A stretch of 32,858 nucleotides of DNA from contig JAITLM010000177.1 in assembly GCA_031277885.1 (NCBI GenBank), positions 1 through 32,858 of the forward strand, in the 5' to 3' direction. Each line of letters starts with the position of its first letter. Positions within the stretch are counted from its first letter, which is position 1. The position numbers were made by a program, and so were the translations under genes. Positions 8,894-20,416 of the stretch are shown here, one piece after another. This stretch comes from Microbacterium sp. (GTDB lineage Bacteria > Actinomycetota > Actinomycetes > Actinomycetales > Microbacteriaceae). Below the pieces are notes generated by a model. The model was not told the DNA's origin and did not search any database. It saw nothing but the letters and a program-made list of their open reading frames with translations.

Positions 8894-9836
8894 CTGCTCA
8901 GCTCGATCCGTCGGTCCGCGCGGGCGACCACGAGGTCGGCGAGGAGGTTGCCCAGCACGGTGAGCGCGCCACCGATGAGCGTGTAGGCCAGCAGCACCGG
9001 ATAGTCCTCGCGGTGCAGGCTGTTCAGGAACAGGAGGCCGAGGCCGGGGTAGTTGAACACCGACTCGACGATGAGGTTGCCCGCCAGGAGCGTCGGGATC
9101 ATGACGCCGACGAGCGTGATGAGCGGGATGCAGGCGTTGCGCAGCAGATGCCGCATCAGCACGATGCGCTCCGGCGCGCCCTTGGCGCGGGCGACCTTGA
9201 TGTAGTCCATGCCGAGCTGTTCGAGCGCCGCCGAGCGCTGATACTGCGAGAAGACGACCACGTTCGTGAGCGCGAGCGTGATGAGCGGCAGCGCCATCGC
9301 GCGCGGGTCCGTGAACACGACCCAGGGCGAGGTGGACTGCGACGCCTCCGCGGGGAAGAGCGGCACGAGCTGACTGAGCAGCGCGATCAGCAGGAGCGCG
9401 ACGAGGAAGGACGGGGTCGCGTAGAGCAGGTAGGCGATGCCGGTGGCGGCACGGTCGACGACCGTGTTCCGCCGGACCGCCTGCAGGATCCCGAGGGGGA
9501 TCGCGATGAGCAGTGCGAGCACGAGGCCGGACAGGGACAGCACCGCGCTGCGTCCGGCGTTCTGCGCGAACAGTACCGAGACCTCCTCGTTCAGCTTGTA
9601 GGAGCGCCCGAGGTCGCCCTGCAGCAGCTGCCCGACGTAGTCGATGTACTGCGCGAAGAGCGGGCGGTCGAAGCCGTTCTCGCGGTTGAAGGCCTCGACC
9701 GCGGCCGCCGAGGCCTGCGGACCGAGCACGACCCTGCCCGGGCTGTCCGAGATGAGGTGCAGCATCACGAAGATCACGATCGAGATGCCGATCAGCACGA
9801 GGAGCGAGATCAGGATCCGCCGCAGCAGGTACGAGA

Positions 9837-9840
<4 letters not shown>
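8890..9840 (-). CDS. ABC peptide transporter permease, DppB/OppB type
   Basis: This 316-aa inner-membrane permease starts with the characteristic MISYLLRRILISL segment and has the family's long periplasmic loop (GPQASAAAVEAFNRENGF, then YVGQLLQGDLGRSY). Several strongly hydrophobic helices follow, and the EAA-loop DYIKVARAKGAPERIV docks on the ATPase. Length is typical (about 310-340). It overlaps both neighbours by 4 bp: its ATG overlaps the ATPase stop (9837-9840) and its stop overlaps the DppC start (8890-8893). It works as a heterodimer with the DppC-type protein. Confidence 0.93.
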
Positions 9841-11885
<2,045 letters not shown>

Positions 11886-12033
11886 TGCGCGCTCCCTTGC
11901 GCCTGCCGCTCCACGCGGCCGGCCCTGTTCTTCCATGATCCTGCGGCACCGCGGGCGCGCCGGGTTCGTCGGGTCGATCGAACGGAGCACCCGCCGTTCG
12001 TCCTCTGCGACGATCGGGAGGGCCGGAGCGCTC

Positions 12034-13086
12034 TCATCGCACGGACGGCCGGCCGAGCTGCCCCCGGAACAGCCGCTGCAGGTTCCCGCCGAGCACGCCG
12101 AGGACATCGGCCTCGGCCCACCCGCGGCGCAGCAGCGCCTCGGTCACGAGCGGCAGCCCCTCCGGGCCCTCCAGCCCCGGCAGGTAGACGTCGGCCGGGA
12201 CCCCCTGCACCTCGGTGACGACGCAGCAGGGCGGTGTGGTCTCGCCGATGACCTCCCGTACGAAGTCGGGTCCGAGGCCCACGTGCTCGCTCCCCGCGAT
12301 CGCCGCGATGTGCTCGAGGTGATCCACGAGCCGGTCGATCGTGGCCGGCTCCTCGTCGAGGAACGGCGCGAAGAAGTTCACGCAGATCACGCCGCCGCCC
12401 GCGGCGATCCCGGCGAGGTGCTCGTCCGAGAGGTTGCGGTGATGGTCGCGCAGCGCCCGCGCCGAGGAGTGCGTCGCGATGACGGGCCGCGTCGCGATCT
12501 CCAGCACGTGCGAGACGCCCGCGGCGCCCAGGTGGCTGAGGTCGACGAGCATGCCGACCCGCTCCATCTCGCGCACCGCCTCCACGCCCGCGCCGGTGAG
12601 CCGGCTGCGCGCGGCGTCCTCGCCGGATCCGTCTGCGAAGGCGCCACGGCCGAAGTGGGTCAGCGAGCCGACGCGCACCCCGAGACGGTGCATCGTCGTG
12701 AGCAGCTCGACGTCGGCGTCCAGACCCGGCATGCCCTCGAGCGCCAGGACGAGGGCGATCCGCCCGTCCGCGATCGTCCGGTCCACGTCCTCGCCGGAGC
12801 GGCAGAGCGCGACGCGTCCGGCGTTCTCCTCGGCCAGGCGGTGCGCGGCCTCGATCATGCGCAGGGTGCGCCGCAGGGCGCCCTCGGGGCGGTACGGATC
12901 CTCGATGAACACCGGGAGCACCTGCAGGTTCACCCCGCCCGCCTCGAGCTGCGGCAGCCAGCGCTCCCGGAAGAAGCTCCCCCAGCGCTCCGGCGGCCGT
13001 GCCACGACCGCGCAGAGCAGGTCGTTGTGGGCGTCCGCGACGACGGCGCGACGGTGCAGAGCGCCGGCGAAGGCCAGGGCGGTCAT
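12034..13086 (-). CDS. Membrane-dipeptidase-like M19 dipeptidase
   Basis: This 350-aa zinc hydrolase is of the renal dipeptidase family and splits dipeptides; family members accept a D-residue at the C-terminal position, and the mammalian enzyme also opens carbapenems. The N-terminal metal motif is ADAHND (His20, Asp22). A Glu in VLALEGMPGL is a likely bridging ligand, and His residues in THSSARAL and near GSEHVGLGPDF complete the site. No signal peptide is seen, so it should act in the cytoplasm on imported dipeptides. Its ATG overlaps the stop of the upstream serine hydrolase gene (ATGA, 13083-13086). The 148 bp to the ATPase gene hold no TA dinucleotide and therefore no obvious promoter. 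Confidence 0.9.
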   Translation of the reverse strand: MTALAFAGALHRRAVVADAHNDLLCAVVARPPERWGSFFRERWLPQLEAGGVNLQVLPVFIEDPYRPEGALRRTLRMIEAAHRLAEENAGRVALCRSGEDVDRTIADGRIALVLALEGMPGLDADVELLTTMHRLGVRVGSLTHFGRGAFADGSGEDAARSRLTGAGVEAVREMERVGMLVDLSHLGAAGVSHVLEIATRPVIATHSSARALRDHHRNLSDEHLAGIAAGGGVICVNFFAPFLDEEPATIDRLVDHLEHIAAIAGSEHVGLGPDFVREVIGETTPPCCVVTEVQGVPADVYLPGLEGPEGLPLVTEALLRRGWAEADVLGVLGGNLQRLFRGQLGRPSVR

Positions 13087-14462
13087 GACGCCACCCGCCG
13101 ATCCGCCCTGCCGGTGTGCAGGAACAGCGCTCCGCCCCCGCCGTCGTCGCCGAGGAAGGCGACCGGCTGGCGGACGCCGCCCTCCGCCTCGACCGGGAGC
13201 AGCACATCGCCGTGCCAGCCGACGAGCTCCGTGCGATACGGCAGGTCGCCGAGATCGGCCACCACGCCGTGCGGGACGCGGTCGAGCCAGACCCGTCCCT
13301 CGGCGGTCCGGGTGATCGTGGTCAGGGCCGTGCTCGACCGGTAGCGGCCGACGAAGCGGTCGGCATGCGCCGGCGCGGGACCCGTCGGGCTCGGGAGAGG
13401 CTCCGCCGCGATCCCGGCGACCTCCTCGAGCACCGCGTCGACGAGCGCGGCGAAGACCGGATGCGGATCCCCGCCGTTGGCGAGAGCGGCGACGGCGAGG
13501 CCCTGCTCCGGCAGCACCCGCAGGCTCGCCGACTGACCGATCGTGTTGCCGTCATGCCCCGGGATCGTGTGTCCCCCTCGGGCGAAGAGCTCCCAGCCGA
13601 GCCCCCACGCCGCCCCCTGGGCGATGTCGGGAAGCCGGATCTGCGCGGTGCGCATCGCCTCGACCGCCGCCCGGTCCAGCACGGGAGAGCCGTCCGGCGC
13701 CGCACCGCCCGCGAGATGGAGGCGGGCGAACGCGAGCAGGTCTCCCGCGCTCATCGCCAGCCGGGATCCGGCCGCCGCTCCCGCGCGCTCCATGGCCCAC
13801 ACGGTCGTCGGAACGACCTCGCCGTCGTCCTGCACGAGGTGGCCGACGGCCGCGCGGTGCAGGATCGCCTCCGACGCGTCCACGGCGGCGTGCCGCAGCC
13901 CGAGCGGGTCCAGCAGCCGTTCGCGCAGGACCCTCTCGTACGGCGCTCCGCGGAGGACCTCGACGATGCGGCCGAGGGTCGAGAATCCCGCGTTGTTGTA
14001 GGAGAACATCTCGCCCGGGGCGAAGAGCTGCGGCGTCTCAGCGAGGATCCCGACATAGGTCTCGAGCGCATCGTCCCCGTCGCCCGTGTCGACGAAGACG
14101 TCGCCTTCGAACCCCGCGCTGTGCGTGAGCAGGTGCCGCGGTGTGATCGCGGCGGAGGCCTCCTCGTCGGCGACCCGGAAGCGGGGAAGCACTTGCCGCA
14201 CGGGCGCATCCAGGTCGAGCAGGCCCTCCTCGACGAGCTGCATGACGAGCGTCGCGGTGAAGACCTTCGTCACGGATCCGATCTGGAAGACGGACCCGGT
14301 GTCGGCCGCGACGCCGGTGCCGCGATGGAGCACTCCCGCGGCGTAGCAGAAGGTCTCGTCCCCGAGGCCGATCGCGAGCGAGACGGCCGGCACGCGGTGC
14401 CGTGCCATCAGGGCGGGGATGCGCTCCTCGACCCAGGTCTGGACAGTGGCGAGCGGCGGCAT
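13083..14462 (-). CDS. Serine hydrolase, beta-lactamase class C / D-aminopeptidase-like family
   Basis: This 459-aa penicillin-binding-protein-fold hydrolase has Ser63-Val-Thr-Lys66 (the SxxK nucleophile motif, in IGSVTK), Tyr155-Asn-Asn157 (YxN, in FSYNNAGF), and a C-terminal GHDGN segment in place of KTG. A C-terminal beta-barrel-like domain (~360-459) is typical of D-aminopeptidase or EstB-like members of Pfam Beta-lactamase. No signal peptide is obvious, which argues against a secreted beta-lactamase. ATG 14462 has a strong GAGGAGG just upstream. It is the first gene of the peptide operon, with a candidate -10 box 28 nt before the start. A D-amino-acid amide/peptide or ester substrate is plausible; the exact one is unknown. 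Confidence 0.85.
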   Translation of the reverse strand: MPPLATVQTWVEERIPALMARHRVPAVSLAIGLGDETFCYAAGVLHRGTGVAADTGSVFQIGSVTKVFTATLVMQLVEEGLLDLDAPVRQVLPRFRVADEEASAAITPRHLLTHSAGFEGDVFVDTGDGDDALETYVGILAETPQLFAPGEMFSYNNAGFSTLGRIVEVLRGAPYERVLRERLLDPLGLRHAAVDASEAILHRAAVGHLVQDDGEVVPTTVWAMERAGAAAGSRLAMSAGDLLAFARLHLAGGAAPDGSPVLDRAAVEAMRTAQIRLPDIAQGAAWGLGWELFARGGHTIPGHDGNTIGQSASLRVLPEQGLAVAALANGGDPHPVFAALVDAVLEEVAGIAAEPLPSPTGPAPAHADRFVGRYRSSTALTTITRTAEGRVWLDRVPHGVVADLGDLPYRTELVGWHGDVLLPVEAEGGVRQPVAFLGDDGGGGALFLHTGRADRRVAS

Positions 14463-14489
14463 GGTCCTCCTCGGGGTCGGCTCACCTCG

Positions 14490-14495
14490 AGGCTA
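14490..14495 (-). promoter_or_regulatory. Candidate -10 box of the peptide-use operon (TAGCCT)
   Basis: The only TA in the 108-bp gap upstream of the serine hydrolase gene lies in TAGCCT on the minus strand, 27 nt before the ATG. This allows a roughly 20-nt leader containing GAGGAGG. No convincing -35 is visible. Confidence 0.4.
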
Positions 14496-14570
14496 GAGCG
14501 CGGATGCCCGGACCTCTTCGTCGAGCGGCACCAGTCCGGGGCCGCCGGATGGTCCGGGCCGCCAGACCGC

Positions 14571-15077
14571 TCATGCGGCGATCGCGTGCGCGGCCTCGCG
14601 GTCCAGCAGTCGGCGCTTGACGTCCTCGCCCCAGGCGAAGCCGCCGAGGGTGCCGTCGACGCGCAGCACGCGGTGGCAGGGCACGAACAGCGCCGGGGCG
14701 TTGCGCGCGCAGATCGACGCGGCGGGGCGCACAGCGCCGGGTTTGCCGAGGGCGACGGCGAACTCGCTGTAGGTGAGCGGCTCCCCCGGGGTGATCCGCC
14801 GGAGCGCCTCCCAGCCGGCGCTCTGCATCTCGGTGCCGAACTGGCGCACCTCGACGGCGTCGATCGCCGCGAGGTCGCCCGCGTAGTAGGCGGCGACGGC
14901 GTCCGCCGCCGCGGTGGCGCCCTCGACGACCTCCTCCGGACGGTTCTTCTCGGCGAGGCGGTGGAGGATCGCCTCGTGGTCGGTGGTCCAGCCGGAGGCG
15001 AGCACGCGGTCCTGCTCGTCGACGAGGATCGTGAAGGGGCCGTCGGGGGTGTCGATGGTCTGGATGATGGCGGTCAT
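14571..15077 (-). CDS. ogt: Methylated-DNA--protein-cysteine methyltransferase (O6-alkylguanine)
   Basis: This 168-aa suicide repair protein transfers methyl groups from O6-methylguanine (and O4-methylthymine) in DNA to its own cysteine. The acceptor is Cys134 in VPCHRVL. Arg117 in the recognition-helix segment [13 protein letters not shown] corresponds to the arginine finger, and the [19 protein letters not shown] helix-turn-helix precedes it. Length equals that of mycobacterial Ogt. Its ATG overlaps the stop of the upstream AdaA-AlkA gene by 4 bp (ATGA), so translation is coupled. The pair matches the alkA-ogt order of M. tuberculosis. A longer open frame upstream (to 16403) is an out-of-frame shadow of the AlkA gene. 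Confidence 0.95.
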   Translation of the reverse strand: MTAIIQTIDTPDGPFTILVDEQDRVLASGWTTDHEAILHRLAEKNRPEEVVEGATAAADAVAAYYAGDLAAIDAVEVRQFGTEMQSAGWEALRRITPGEPLTYSEFAVALGKPGAVRPAASICARNAPALFVPCHRVLRVDGTLGGFAWGEDVKRRLLDREAAHAIAA

Positions 15078-16645
15078 TTCGAGCCTTCCGTGATCGAGAT
15101 GGTCGGAGTGTTCTTGGAGGTCGTGGCGGCCCTCGTGGTCTTCGCCGTCTTCGCGGTCTTCGCGGCTCTCACCGGGACCGCGCGCCAGAGGTGCGCGGTG
15201 AGATAGCTGCGCCAGGGCGCCGTGCGGGCGGCCCAGGCATTGAGGGGCCCGGCCTCGGCGGGCAGCCCCGCCCCGCCGGCGCCCGCGCGGGCCGCGACGT
15301 CGCCGGGCAGGAACACGTCGGGGTCGCCGAGCACGCGCATCCGCACGTAGTCGGCCGTCCACGGCCCGATCCCCGGCATCGCGAGCAGCGCGGCGCGCTG
15401 GGCGTCGCCGTCGTCGCCGAGCGTGAGCCGGAGAGAACCGTCGGCGAGGGCCGCGGCGGCGCCGGTGACGGCGCGGATCCGTGCCGCGGGGCCCCGCAGC
15501 ACGGCATGCCCGTGCTCGGCGATCGCGGCCATGGTCGGGAAGAGGATCCCCTGCCCGAGGGCGTCCTCCGCGGATCCGACCCGCTCCCCGAGCTCCTGGG
15601 CGAGCAGGGTCAGCGCGGTGCGTGCGGCGGCGACCGTGATCTGCTGCCCGATCATCGCGCGGATCAGCATCTCGTGCGGATCCGCCGCCCCCGGCACCCT
15701 GATGCCGGGGACGCCGGCGACGAGCGGCGCGAGCGGCGCGTGCGCGGACAGGGCGGCGTCGACCGCCAGCGGATCCGCGTCGAGATCGAACAGGCGCCGG
15801 GCGCGGGCGACGAGCGGCGCGAGATCGCCGAGCTGCGCGAGGCGGGCGCGGAGGTGCAGCCGATCGGCGTCGTCGAGGCTCAGCTCGAACCACCCCGGTC
15901 CGCCGTCGAGGCGCAGGTGCCGGGAGAAGCGGCGCTCCCCCGCATCCTCGACCCCGGGCAGCGCCCGCGCGCGCATCCACGCGAACAGGCCCTCCGCGTC
16001 GAAGGGCCTGCGGTAGGGCAGCAGCAGGTCGATCTCCCCCGGCACGGCGGTCGCGGCGGCCAGGGCGTCGCGACCGTGACGGCGGGCGCGGAGCTCGCCC
16101 GGGGCGAGGCCGAACACCTCGCGCACGGTGTCGTTGAACTGGCGCACGCTCGCGAACCCCGCGGAGAACGCGACGTCGGCGATCGGCAGGTCGGTGCCGA
16201 CCAGCAGCATCCGGGCGGTGTGCGCGCGGTGCGCGCGGGCGAGCGCGAGCGGTCCGGCCCCGAGCTCGCCGGCGAGCAGCCGGGTGAGGTGGCGGGAGGA
16301 GTAGCCGAGCCGCGCGGCGAGACCGGGGACGCCCTCGCGCTCGACGACGCCGTCGGCGATCAGGCGCATCGCGCGTGCTGCCACATCGCCGCGCAGATTC
16401 CATTCCGGCGAGCCGGGGGCGGCCTCGGGAAGACAGCGCTTGCAGGCGCGGTAGCCGGCCTCGTGCGCGGCGGCACTGGTCGGGAAGAACGTGACGTTCT
16501 CCGGCTTGGGCGTGCGGGCGGGGCAGCTCGGGCGGCAGTAGATCCCGGTCGAGCGCACCGCCGTGACGAACTGCCCGTCGAAGCGGGTGTCACGCGCGTC
16601 GATCGCGCGGTACCGCTCGTCGAAAGTCATTCCGGGGAAGCTCAT
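15074..16645 (-). CDS. alkA: AdaA-AlkA fusion: methyl-phosphotriester-sensing regulator and 3-methyladenine DNA glycosylase
   Basis: This 523-aa protein has four parts. An Ada zinc/methyl-acceptor domain (~1-80) carries Cys37, Cys41, Cys68 and Cys71, of which Cys37 is the likely acceptor of methyl from DNA phosphotriesters. An AraC-type DNA-binding domain spans ~85-188. An AlkA N-terminal domain (~200-310) precedes the HhH-GPD glycosylase (~315-490), with the hairpin in [15 protein letters not shown] and catalytic Asp449 in DVFLPGD. It would sense alkylation, switch on its own operon and excise alkylated bases. The last ~30 residues form an Ala-Lys-Thr-rich tail beyond the glycosylase fold. 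The start is ATG 16645; ATG 16630 (codon 6) is an alternative, and neither has a well-spaced ribosome site. A 13-bp inverted repeat lies 17 bp upstream. Confidence 0.92.
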   Translation of the reverse strand: MSFPGMTFDERYRAIDARDTRFDGQFVTAVRSTGIYCRPSCPARTPKPENVTFFPTSAAAHEAGYRACKRCLPEAAPGSPEWNLRGDVAARAMRLIADGVVEREGVPGLAARLGYSSRHLTRLLAGELGAGPLALARAHRAHTARMLLVGTDLPIADVAFSAGFASVRQFNDTVREVFGLAPGELRARRHGRDALAAATAVPGEIDLLLPYRRPFDAEGLFAWMRARALPGVEDAGERRFSRHLRLDGGPGWFELSLDDADRLHLRARLAQLGDLAPLVARARRLFDLDADPLAVDAALSAHAPLAPLVAGVPGIRVPGAADPHEMLIRAMIGQQITVAAARTALTLLAQELGERVGSAEDALGQGILFPTMAAIAEHGHAVLRGPAARIRAVTGAAAALADGSLRLTLGDDGDAQRAALLAMPGIGPWTADYVRMRVLGDPDVFLPGDVAARAGAGGAGLPAEAGPLNAWAARTAPWRSYLTAHLWRAVPVRAAKTAKTAKTTRAATTSKNTPTISITEGSK

Positions 16646-16661
16646 GCCTCCACTCTGGCAC

Positions 16662-16693
16662 GTCCGAATCCCGCAGGCTCGCGGAAATCGGAC
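16662..16693. promoter_or_regulatory. Inverted repeat, candidate operator of the alkA-ogt operon
   Basis: Arms 16662-16674 (GTCCGAATCCCGC) and 16681-16693 match as inverted repeats at 11 of 13 positions with a 6-bp spacer. The site lies 17 bp upstream of the AdaA-AlkA start codon, where an autoregulator site would sit. The gap contains no TANNNT -10, which fits a promoter that needs an activator. The dyad is seen; the function is inferred. Confidence 0.45.
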
Positions 16694-16710
16694 ATGACAG
16701 TGGCCGGCCG

Positions 16711-16743
16711 TCCCGGGCCGCGCTCACGCGGCGCGACCCGGGA
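16711..16743 (-). terminator. Candidate terminator after purH
   Basis: TCCCGGG (16711-16717) pairs with CCCGGGA (16737-16743), and an inner CCGC/GCGG stem (16718-16721 / 16728-16731) adds four pairs with a 5-nt bulge on one side. It begins 5 bp after the purH stop in the direction of purH transcription and has no U tract. Confidence 0.45.
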
Positions 16744-16748
16744 GCGAC

Positions 16749-18356
16749 TCAGTGGAAGAAGTGGCGCTCGCCCGTGAAGAACATCGTCACGCCGGCCTTG
16801 CGGGCGGCGTCGACGACCTCGTCGTCCCGGACGGATCCGCCCGGCTGCACGATCGCGGTGACGCCCGCGTCGATGAGCACCTGGGCGCCGTCCGCGAACG
16901 GGAAGAACGCGTCGGAGGCGGCGACGGATCCGGCAGCCCGATCGCCGGCGCGCTCGACCGCGAGGCGGCACGAGTCGACGCGGTTGACCTGACCCATGCC
17001 GACGCCGACCGTGGCGTTGCCCTTGGACAGCACGATCGCGTTCGACTTCACGGCGCGGCACGCCTTCCACGCGAAGATGAGGTTCTCCATCTCGAGGTCG
17101 TCGGGGCGCTCGCCCGAGACGAGCTCCCAGTTCTTGGCGACCGAGACGATGTCGTCGGGGAACCGGTCCGCATCCTGCAGCAGCAGGCCGCCGGAGACGA
17201 GGCGCACATCCATCTGCTCCTGCTGCCAGTCGTCCGGCAGCTGCAGCAGGCGCAGGTTCTTCTTCGCCTTGAACACCTCGAGGGCCGCAGGCTCGAACGC
17301 CGGGGCGACGATGACCTCGGTGAAGATGTCCTTGAGGTTCTCCGCCATCTTCAGCGTCACGGTGCCGTTCGCGGCGATCACGCCGCCGTAGGCCGAGACC
17401 GGGTCGCACTCGTGCGCGCGCAGGTGCGCGCTCGCGATCGGATCCAGGGCGTTGGGCGCCGTCGTCGCGATGCCGCACGGGTTGGCGTGCTTGATGATCG
17501 CGACCGCCGGGTGCACCATGTCGTACGCCGCGCGCAGGGCCGCATCGGCGTCGACGTAGTTGTTGTACGACATCTCCTTGCCCTGCAGCTGCGTGGCCTG
17601 GGCGATGCCGTGCCCGCCCGCGCGCGTGTAGATCGCGGCGCGCTGGTGCGAGTTCTCGCCGTAGCGCAGCGTGGCGAGGCGCTCCGCGTTGATCGTGAGG
17701 TGCTCTGGTAGCTCGCTCTCGCTCGACAGCGTGCCGTCGGAGAACCACTGCGCCACGGCCGTGTCGTAGGCGGCGGTGTGCGCGAAGGCGCGGGCCGCGA
17801 GCTCGCGACGCTGGGCGAGGGTGGTGCCGCCCTCGTCGAGCGAGCGCACGAGCGACGGATACGACTCGGGCGACACGACGATCGCCACGTTCGCGTGATT
17901 CTTCGCGGCGGCGCGCACCATGGCGGGTCCGCCGATGTCGATCTGCTCGACCACGTCGTCTCCGACCGCGCCGGAGGCGACGGTCTGCACGAACGGGTAG
18001 AGGTTCACCACGACGAGCTCGAAGGGGCTGATCCCCCGCTCCGCGAGCTGACGCTCGTGGTCCTCGAGGCGCAGGTCGGCCAGCAGGCCGCCGTGGATCG
18101 CCGGGTGCAGCGTCTTCACGCGCCCGTCCAGCATCTCGGGGACGCCGGTGACCGCCGCGACGTCCGTGACCGCGAGGCCCGCATCGCGGATGGCCTGGGC
18201 GGTGGATCCGGTCGACACGATCTCGATGCCGTTGTCGGCAAGCGACTGCGCGAGCGGCACGAGGCCGGTCTTGTCGCTGACCGACACCAGTGCGCGACGG
18301 ATGCGCACGGCATCGCGGGGGCGGTAGAGGGACGGGTCGTGGGCGGGACCGGCCAT
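16749..18356 (-). CDS. purH: Bifunctional AICAR formyltransferase / IMP cyclohydrolase
   Basis: This 535-aa cytosolic enzyme does the last two steps of IMP synthesis, formylating AICAR from 10-formyl-THF and closing the ring. The N-terminal MGS-like cyclohydrolase domain (~18-150) shows [26 protein letters not shown] and HGG. The transformylase domain (~155-470) shows RYGENSHQ (231-238), the [10 protein letters not shown] segment and the catalytic Lys289-His290 pair in IIKHANPCG. Full length is normal (about 520-540). ATG 18356 has GGAAGGA upstream at good spacing. It lies 32 bp after purN and is cotranscribed with it, as in other actinobacteria. Confidence 0.98.
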   Translation of the reverse strand: MAGPAHDPSLYRPRDAVRIRRALVSVSDKTGLVPLAQSLADNGIEIVSTGSTAQAIRDAGLAVTDVAAVTGVPEMLDGRVKTLHPAIHGGLLADLRLEDHERQLAERGISPFELVVVNLYPFVQTVASGAVGDDVVEQIDIGGPAMVRAAAKNHANVAIVVSPESYPSLVRSLDEGGTTLAQRRELAARAFAHTAAYDTAVAQWFSDGTLSSESELPEHLTINAERLATLRYGENSHQRAAIYTRAGGHGIAQATQLQGKEMSYNNYVDADAALRAAYDMVHPAVAIIKHANPCGIATTAPNALDPIASAHLRAHECDPVSAYGGVIAANGTVTLKMAENLKDIFTEVIVAPAFEPAALEVFKAKKNLRLLQLPDDWQQEQMDVRLVSGGLLLQDADRFPDDIVSVAKNWELVSGERPDDLEMENLIFAWKACRAVKSNAIVLSKGNATVGVGMGQVNRVDSCRLAVERAGDRAAGSVAASDAFFPFADGAQVLIDAGVTAIVQPGGSVRDDEVVDAARKAGVTMFFTGERHFFH

Positions 18357-18388
18357 CGGGTTTCCTTCCGGGTAGGCGTCAGTTCTCG

Positions 18389-19009
18389 TCAGCGGCCTGC
18401 GGCCGAGGGGGATCCGAGATCGTGGGGGCGGGCGCCGAGCTCGAGGGAGCCCTCGGCGATACGGCGGACGACGTCGATCAGCAGACGCCGCTCGACGGGC
18501 TTGATGCGCTCGTGCAGGGAGGACTCGGTGTCCCCCGGCTGCACCGGCACGCGCTCCTGCGCGAGGATCGGTCCGCTGTCGACGCCGTCGTCGACCACGA
18601 TCACGCTGGCGCCGGTCTCGCTCGCGCCGGCCGCGAGCGCGTCGCGCACGCCGTGCGCTCCGGGGAACTCGGGCAGGAACGCCGGGTGCGTGTTGATGAT
18701 GTTCGGGGCCCAGGCGGCCACGACGTCGCGCGGCAGCAGGCGCATCAGCCCGCTCAGCACGATGAGGTCCGGTCGCCAGACCCTGAGCTGGGCGTCGAGC
18801 TCCGCGCCCCAGGCCTCGCGGCTGTCGAAGGCCTCCCAGGGGACGACGAAGGAGGGGATCCCGAAGGCTTCGGCGTGCGCGAGCCCGTCGGCTTCGCGAT
18901 CGGCGCCGATGACGATGATGCGCGCCGGGAATCCGGGGTCGGCGGCCGCGTCGAGGAGGGCACGAAGATTCGAGCCGGTGCCCGAGATGAGTACGGCGAC
19001 CGTCAGCAC
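18389..19009 (-). CDS. purN: Phosphoribosylglycinamide formyltransferase
   Basis: This 206-aa enzyme formylates GAR in purine synthesis, using 10-formyl-THF. The phosphate-binding motif ISGTGSN is at 8-14. The catalytic residues fall at the same numbers as in E. coli PurN: Asn106 and His108 in NIINTHP, and Asp144 in DDGVDSGP. The start is GTG 19009: an in-frame TAG stands 12 nt upstream and no ribosome site is present. A TAGACT box ends 6 nt before the GTG, so the message is probably leaderless. The gene sits between perM (upstream, 34 bp) and purH (downstream, 32 bp). Confidence 0.97.
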   Translation of the reverse strand: MLTVAVLISGTGSNLRALLDAAADPGFPARIIVIGADREADGLAHAEAFGIPSFVVPWEAFDSREAWGAELDAQLRVWRPDLIVLSGLMRLLPRDVVAAWAPNIINTHPAFLPEFPGAHGVRDALAAGASETGASVIVVDDGVDSGPILAQERVPVQPGDTESSLHERIKPVERRLLIDVVRRIAEGSLELGARPHDLGSPSAAGR

Positions 19010-19015
19010 CCAGAC

Positions 19016-19021
19016 AGTCTA
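19016..19021 (-). promoter_or_regulatory. Leaderless-type -10 box of purN (TAGACT)
   Basis: On the minus strand TAGACT is followed by exactly 6 nt and then the purN GTG, so transcription would start on or next to the start codon. There is no Shine-Dalgarno motif, which fits. No clear -35 is visible. Confidence 0.6.
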
Positions 19022-19043
19022 GCCGGGAGGCTCCGTCCGCCGA

Positions 19044-20303
19044 TCACGCGAGACGGTCCGCCGACCGGTCCCTGTCGTCGTCGATCCAGGCCGCGTCGAC
19101 GTCGCCGTGGCGGCGCGGTGCGAGCAGCAGGATCGCGGCGCCCACGAGCACCTCGAGCCCGAGGGCGAGCGCGACGGGACCCGGGTCCGGCCCTGCGACC
19201 GCGAGGCGTCCCGGCCCGAGGGATCCCTGCGACAGCGCCGCGAGAAGAGCGCCGAACCCGCCCGCGAGCGCGGCGATCCCGACCGCGGTCGCCACGCGGG
19301 GTCCGATCCCGGCCTCCGCCGCGGCCGAGACCTGCCGCGAGCGGATCACCCACCCCGCGAAAGCCCCCGCGGCGATCGGCAGGAGCACGACGATGAGAGC
19401 CCACGGCGAGGAGCTGTCCGGCACGAGGCCCAGCAGCGGCACCCCCGGCACGACGCCCAGCACGGTGCCCGCGGGCGAGACGGCGGTACCGGCGCCGATC
19501 GCGAAGCCGGGGCCCGCGATCCACGCCACCGCCCACGCCACGAGCGTCGGCACGTAGGCGAGCTGGGCGAGGCCGATCACGACCACGCCGAGGCCGTCGG
19601 CGCGCAGCGACTCGAAGAGCGCCACGCTCTGCCCCCCGCGGACGACTCCGGCGACCGCCACCGCGAGCGCCGCGGCCCCGACGACGCCGGCCGCGGCGGC
19701 CGCGGATCCCCGGACGATGTCGCCGGGCACATGCGCCCAGTCGGGCCGGCGGTCCAGCACGTCCTGCACGCGGTCGACGACGCCGCCGTCGCCCTCGCTC
19801 CACGCCGTCGCGATCGCTCCCGCGAGGGCCCCGCACAGGAACACCAGCGGCGGGAACAGGATCGCGAGCCAGAACGGAGCCTTCAGCACCCCGAGACCGC
19901 CGGTCAGCGCGGCGAGCGCGGAGATCACCGCGAACGTCGCCGTCCCGCTCGCGACGCCCGCGATCCAGGATCCGGCGAGCGCGGCCCTGCGCCCCGAGCG
20001 CGCCGCGAAGATCGCGGTGAAGCCGAGGAACAGCAGCGGAGGCACGGAGAGGGCGAAGGACGCCGCGGCCGGATTCACGCCGACGGCGTTCACCAGCGCG
20101 TCGGGAAGGGCGACCGTGAGCGGGACGCCGTGGCCGAACTGCCAGAGCGTCGCGGCACTCGGCCAGAGAGCCCCCCAGTCGGCGTGGGTCCCGAACGCGA
20201 CGGCCCAGATCACGGCGAGAGGCGCGAGCAGCGCGGCGAGGCCGATGGCCGCCGCGACGATCGCATCGACCGCCGCAAGGAGCACGATGAGGAGGCGTTG
20301 CAT
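19044..20303 (-). CDS. DUF6350 membrane protein, PerM-like
   Basis: This 419-aa polytopic membrane protein has about ten hydrophobic segments starting right at the N-terminus (LLIVLLAAVDAIVAAAIGLAALLAPLAVIWAVAF) and a short charged C-tail (DDDRDRSADRLA). Identification rests on fold pattern and position: DUF6350/PerM (Rv0955) precedes purN-purH in mycobacteria, exactly as here. PerM in M. tuberculosis is linked to cell division and persistence under low Mg or acid; whether this holds in this organism is unknown. I chose ATG 20303, which opens directly on the first membrane helix; the upstream open frame (to 20423) would overlap the divergent permease gene. A TAGGCT box ends 10 nt before the start. 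Confidence 0.8.
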   Translation of the reverse strand: MQRLLIVLLAAVDAIVAAAIGLAALLAPLAVIWAVAFGTHADWGALWPSAATLWQFGHGVPLTVALPDALVNAVGVNPAAASFALSVPPLLFLGFTAIFAARSGRRAALAGSWIAGVASGTATFAVISALAALTGGLGVLKAPFWLAILFPPLVFLCGALAGAIATAWSEGDGGVVDRVQDVLDRRPDWAHVPGDIVRGSAAAAAGVVGAAALAVAVAGVVRGGQSVALFESLRADGLGVVVIGLAQLAYVPTLVAWAVAWIAGPGFAIGAGTAVSPAGTVLGVVPGVPLLGLVPDSSSPWALIVVLLPIAAGAFAGWVIRSRQVSAAAEAGIGPRVATAVGIAALAGGFGALLAALSQGSLGPGRLAVAGPDPGPVALALGLEVLVGAAILLLAPRRHGDVDAAWIDDDRDRSADRLA

Positions 20304-20313
20304 GACGGCTTCG

Positions 20314-20319
20314 AGCCTA
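20314..20319 (-). promoter_or_regulatory. Candidate -10 box of the perM gene (TAGGCT)
   Basis: TAGGCT on the minus strand ends 10 nt before the perM ATG. This predicts a leader of only a few nucleotides, consistent with the lack of a good ribosome site. The gap to the divergent permease gene is 113 bp. Confidence 0.4.
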
Positions 20320-20416
20320 CGTGCTCCGCCTCGCGCTCCCCTGCGGGCGCGCGGGCCGCGGCGCCACGACGCGCAGGACCCCTTCCAGACGATACGGTTT
20401 TCCGCGGAGGTCCCCC

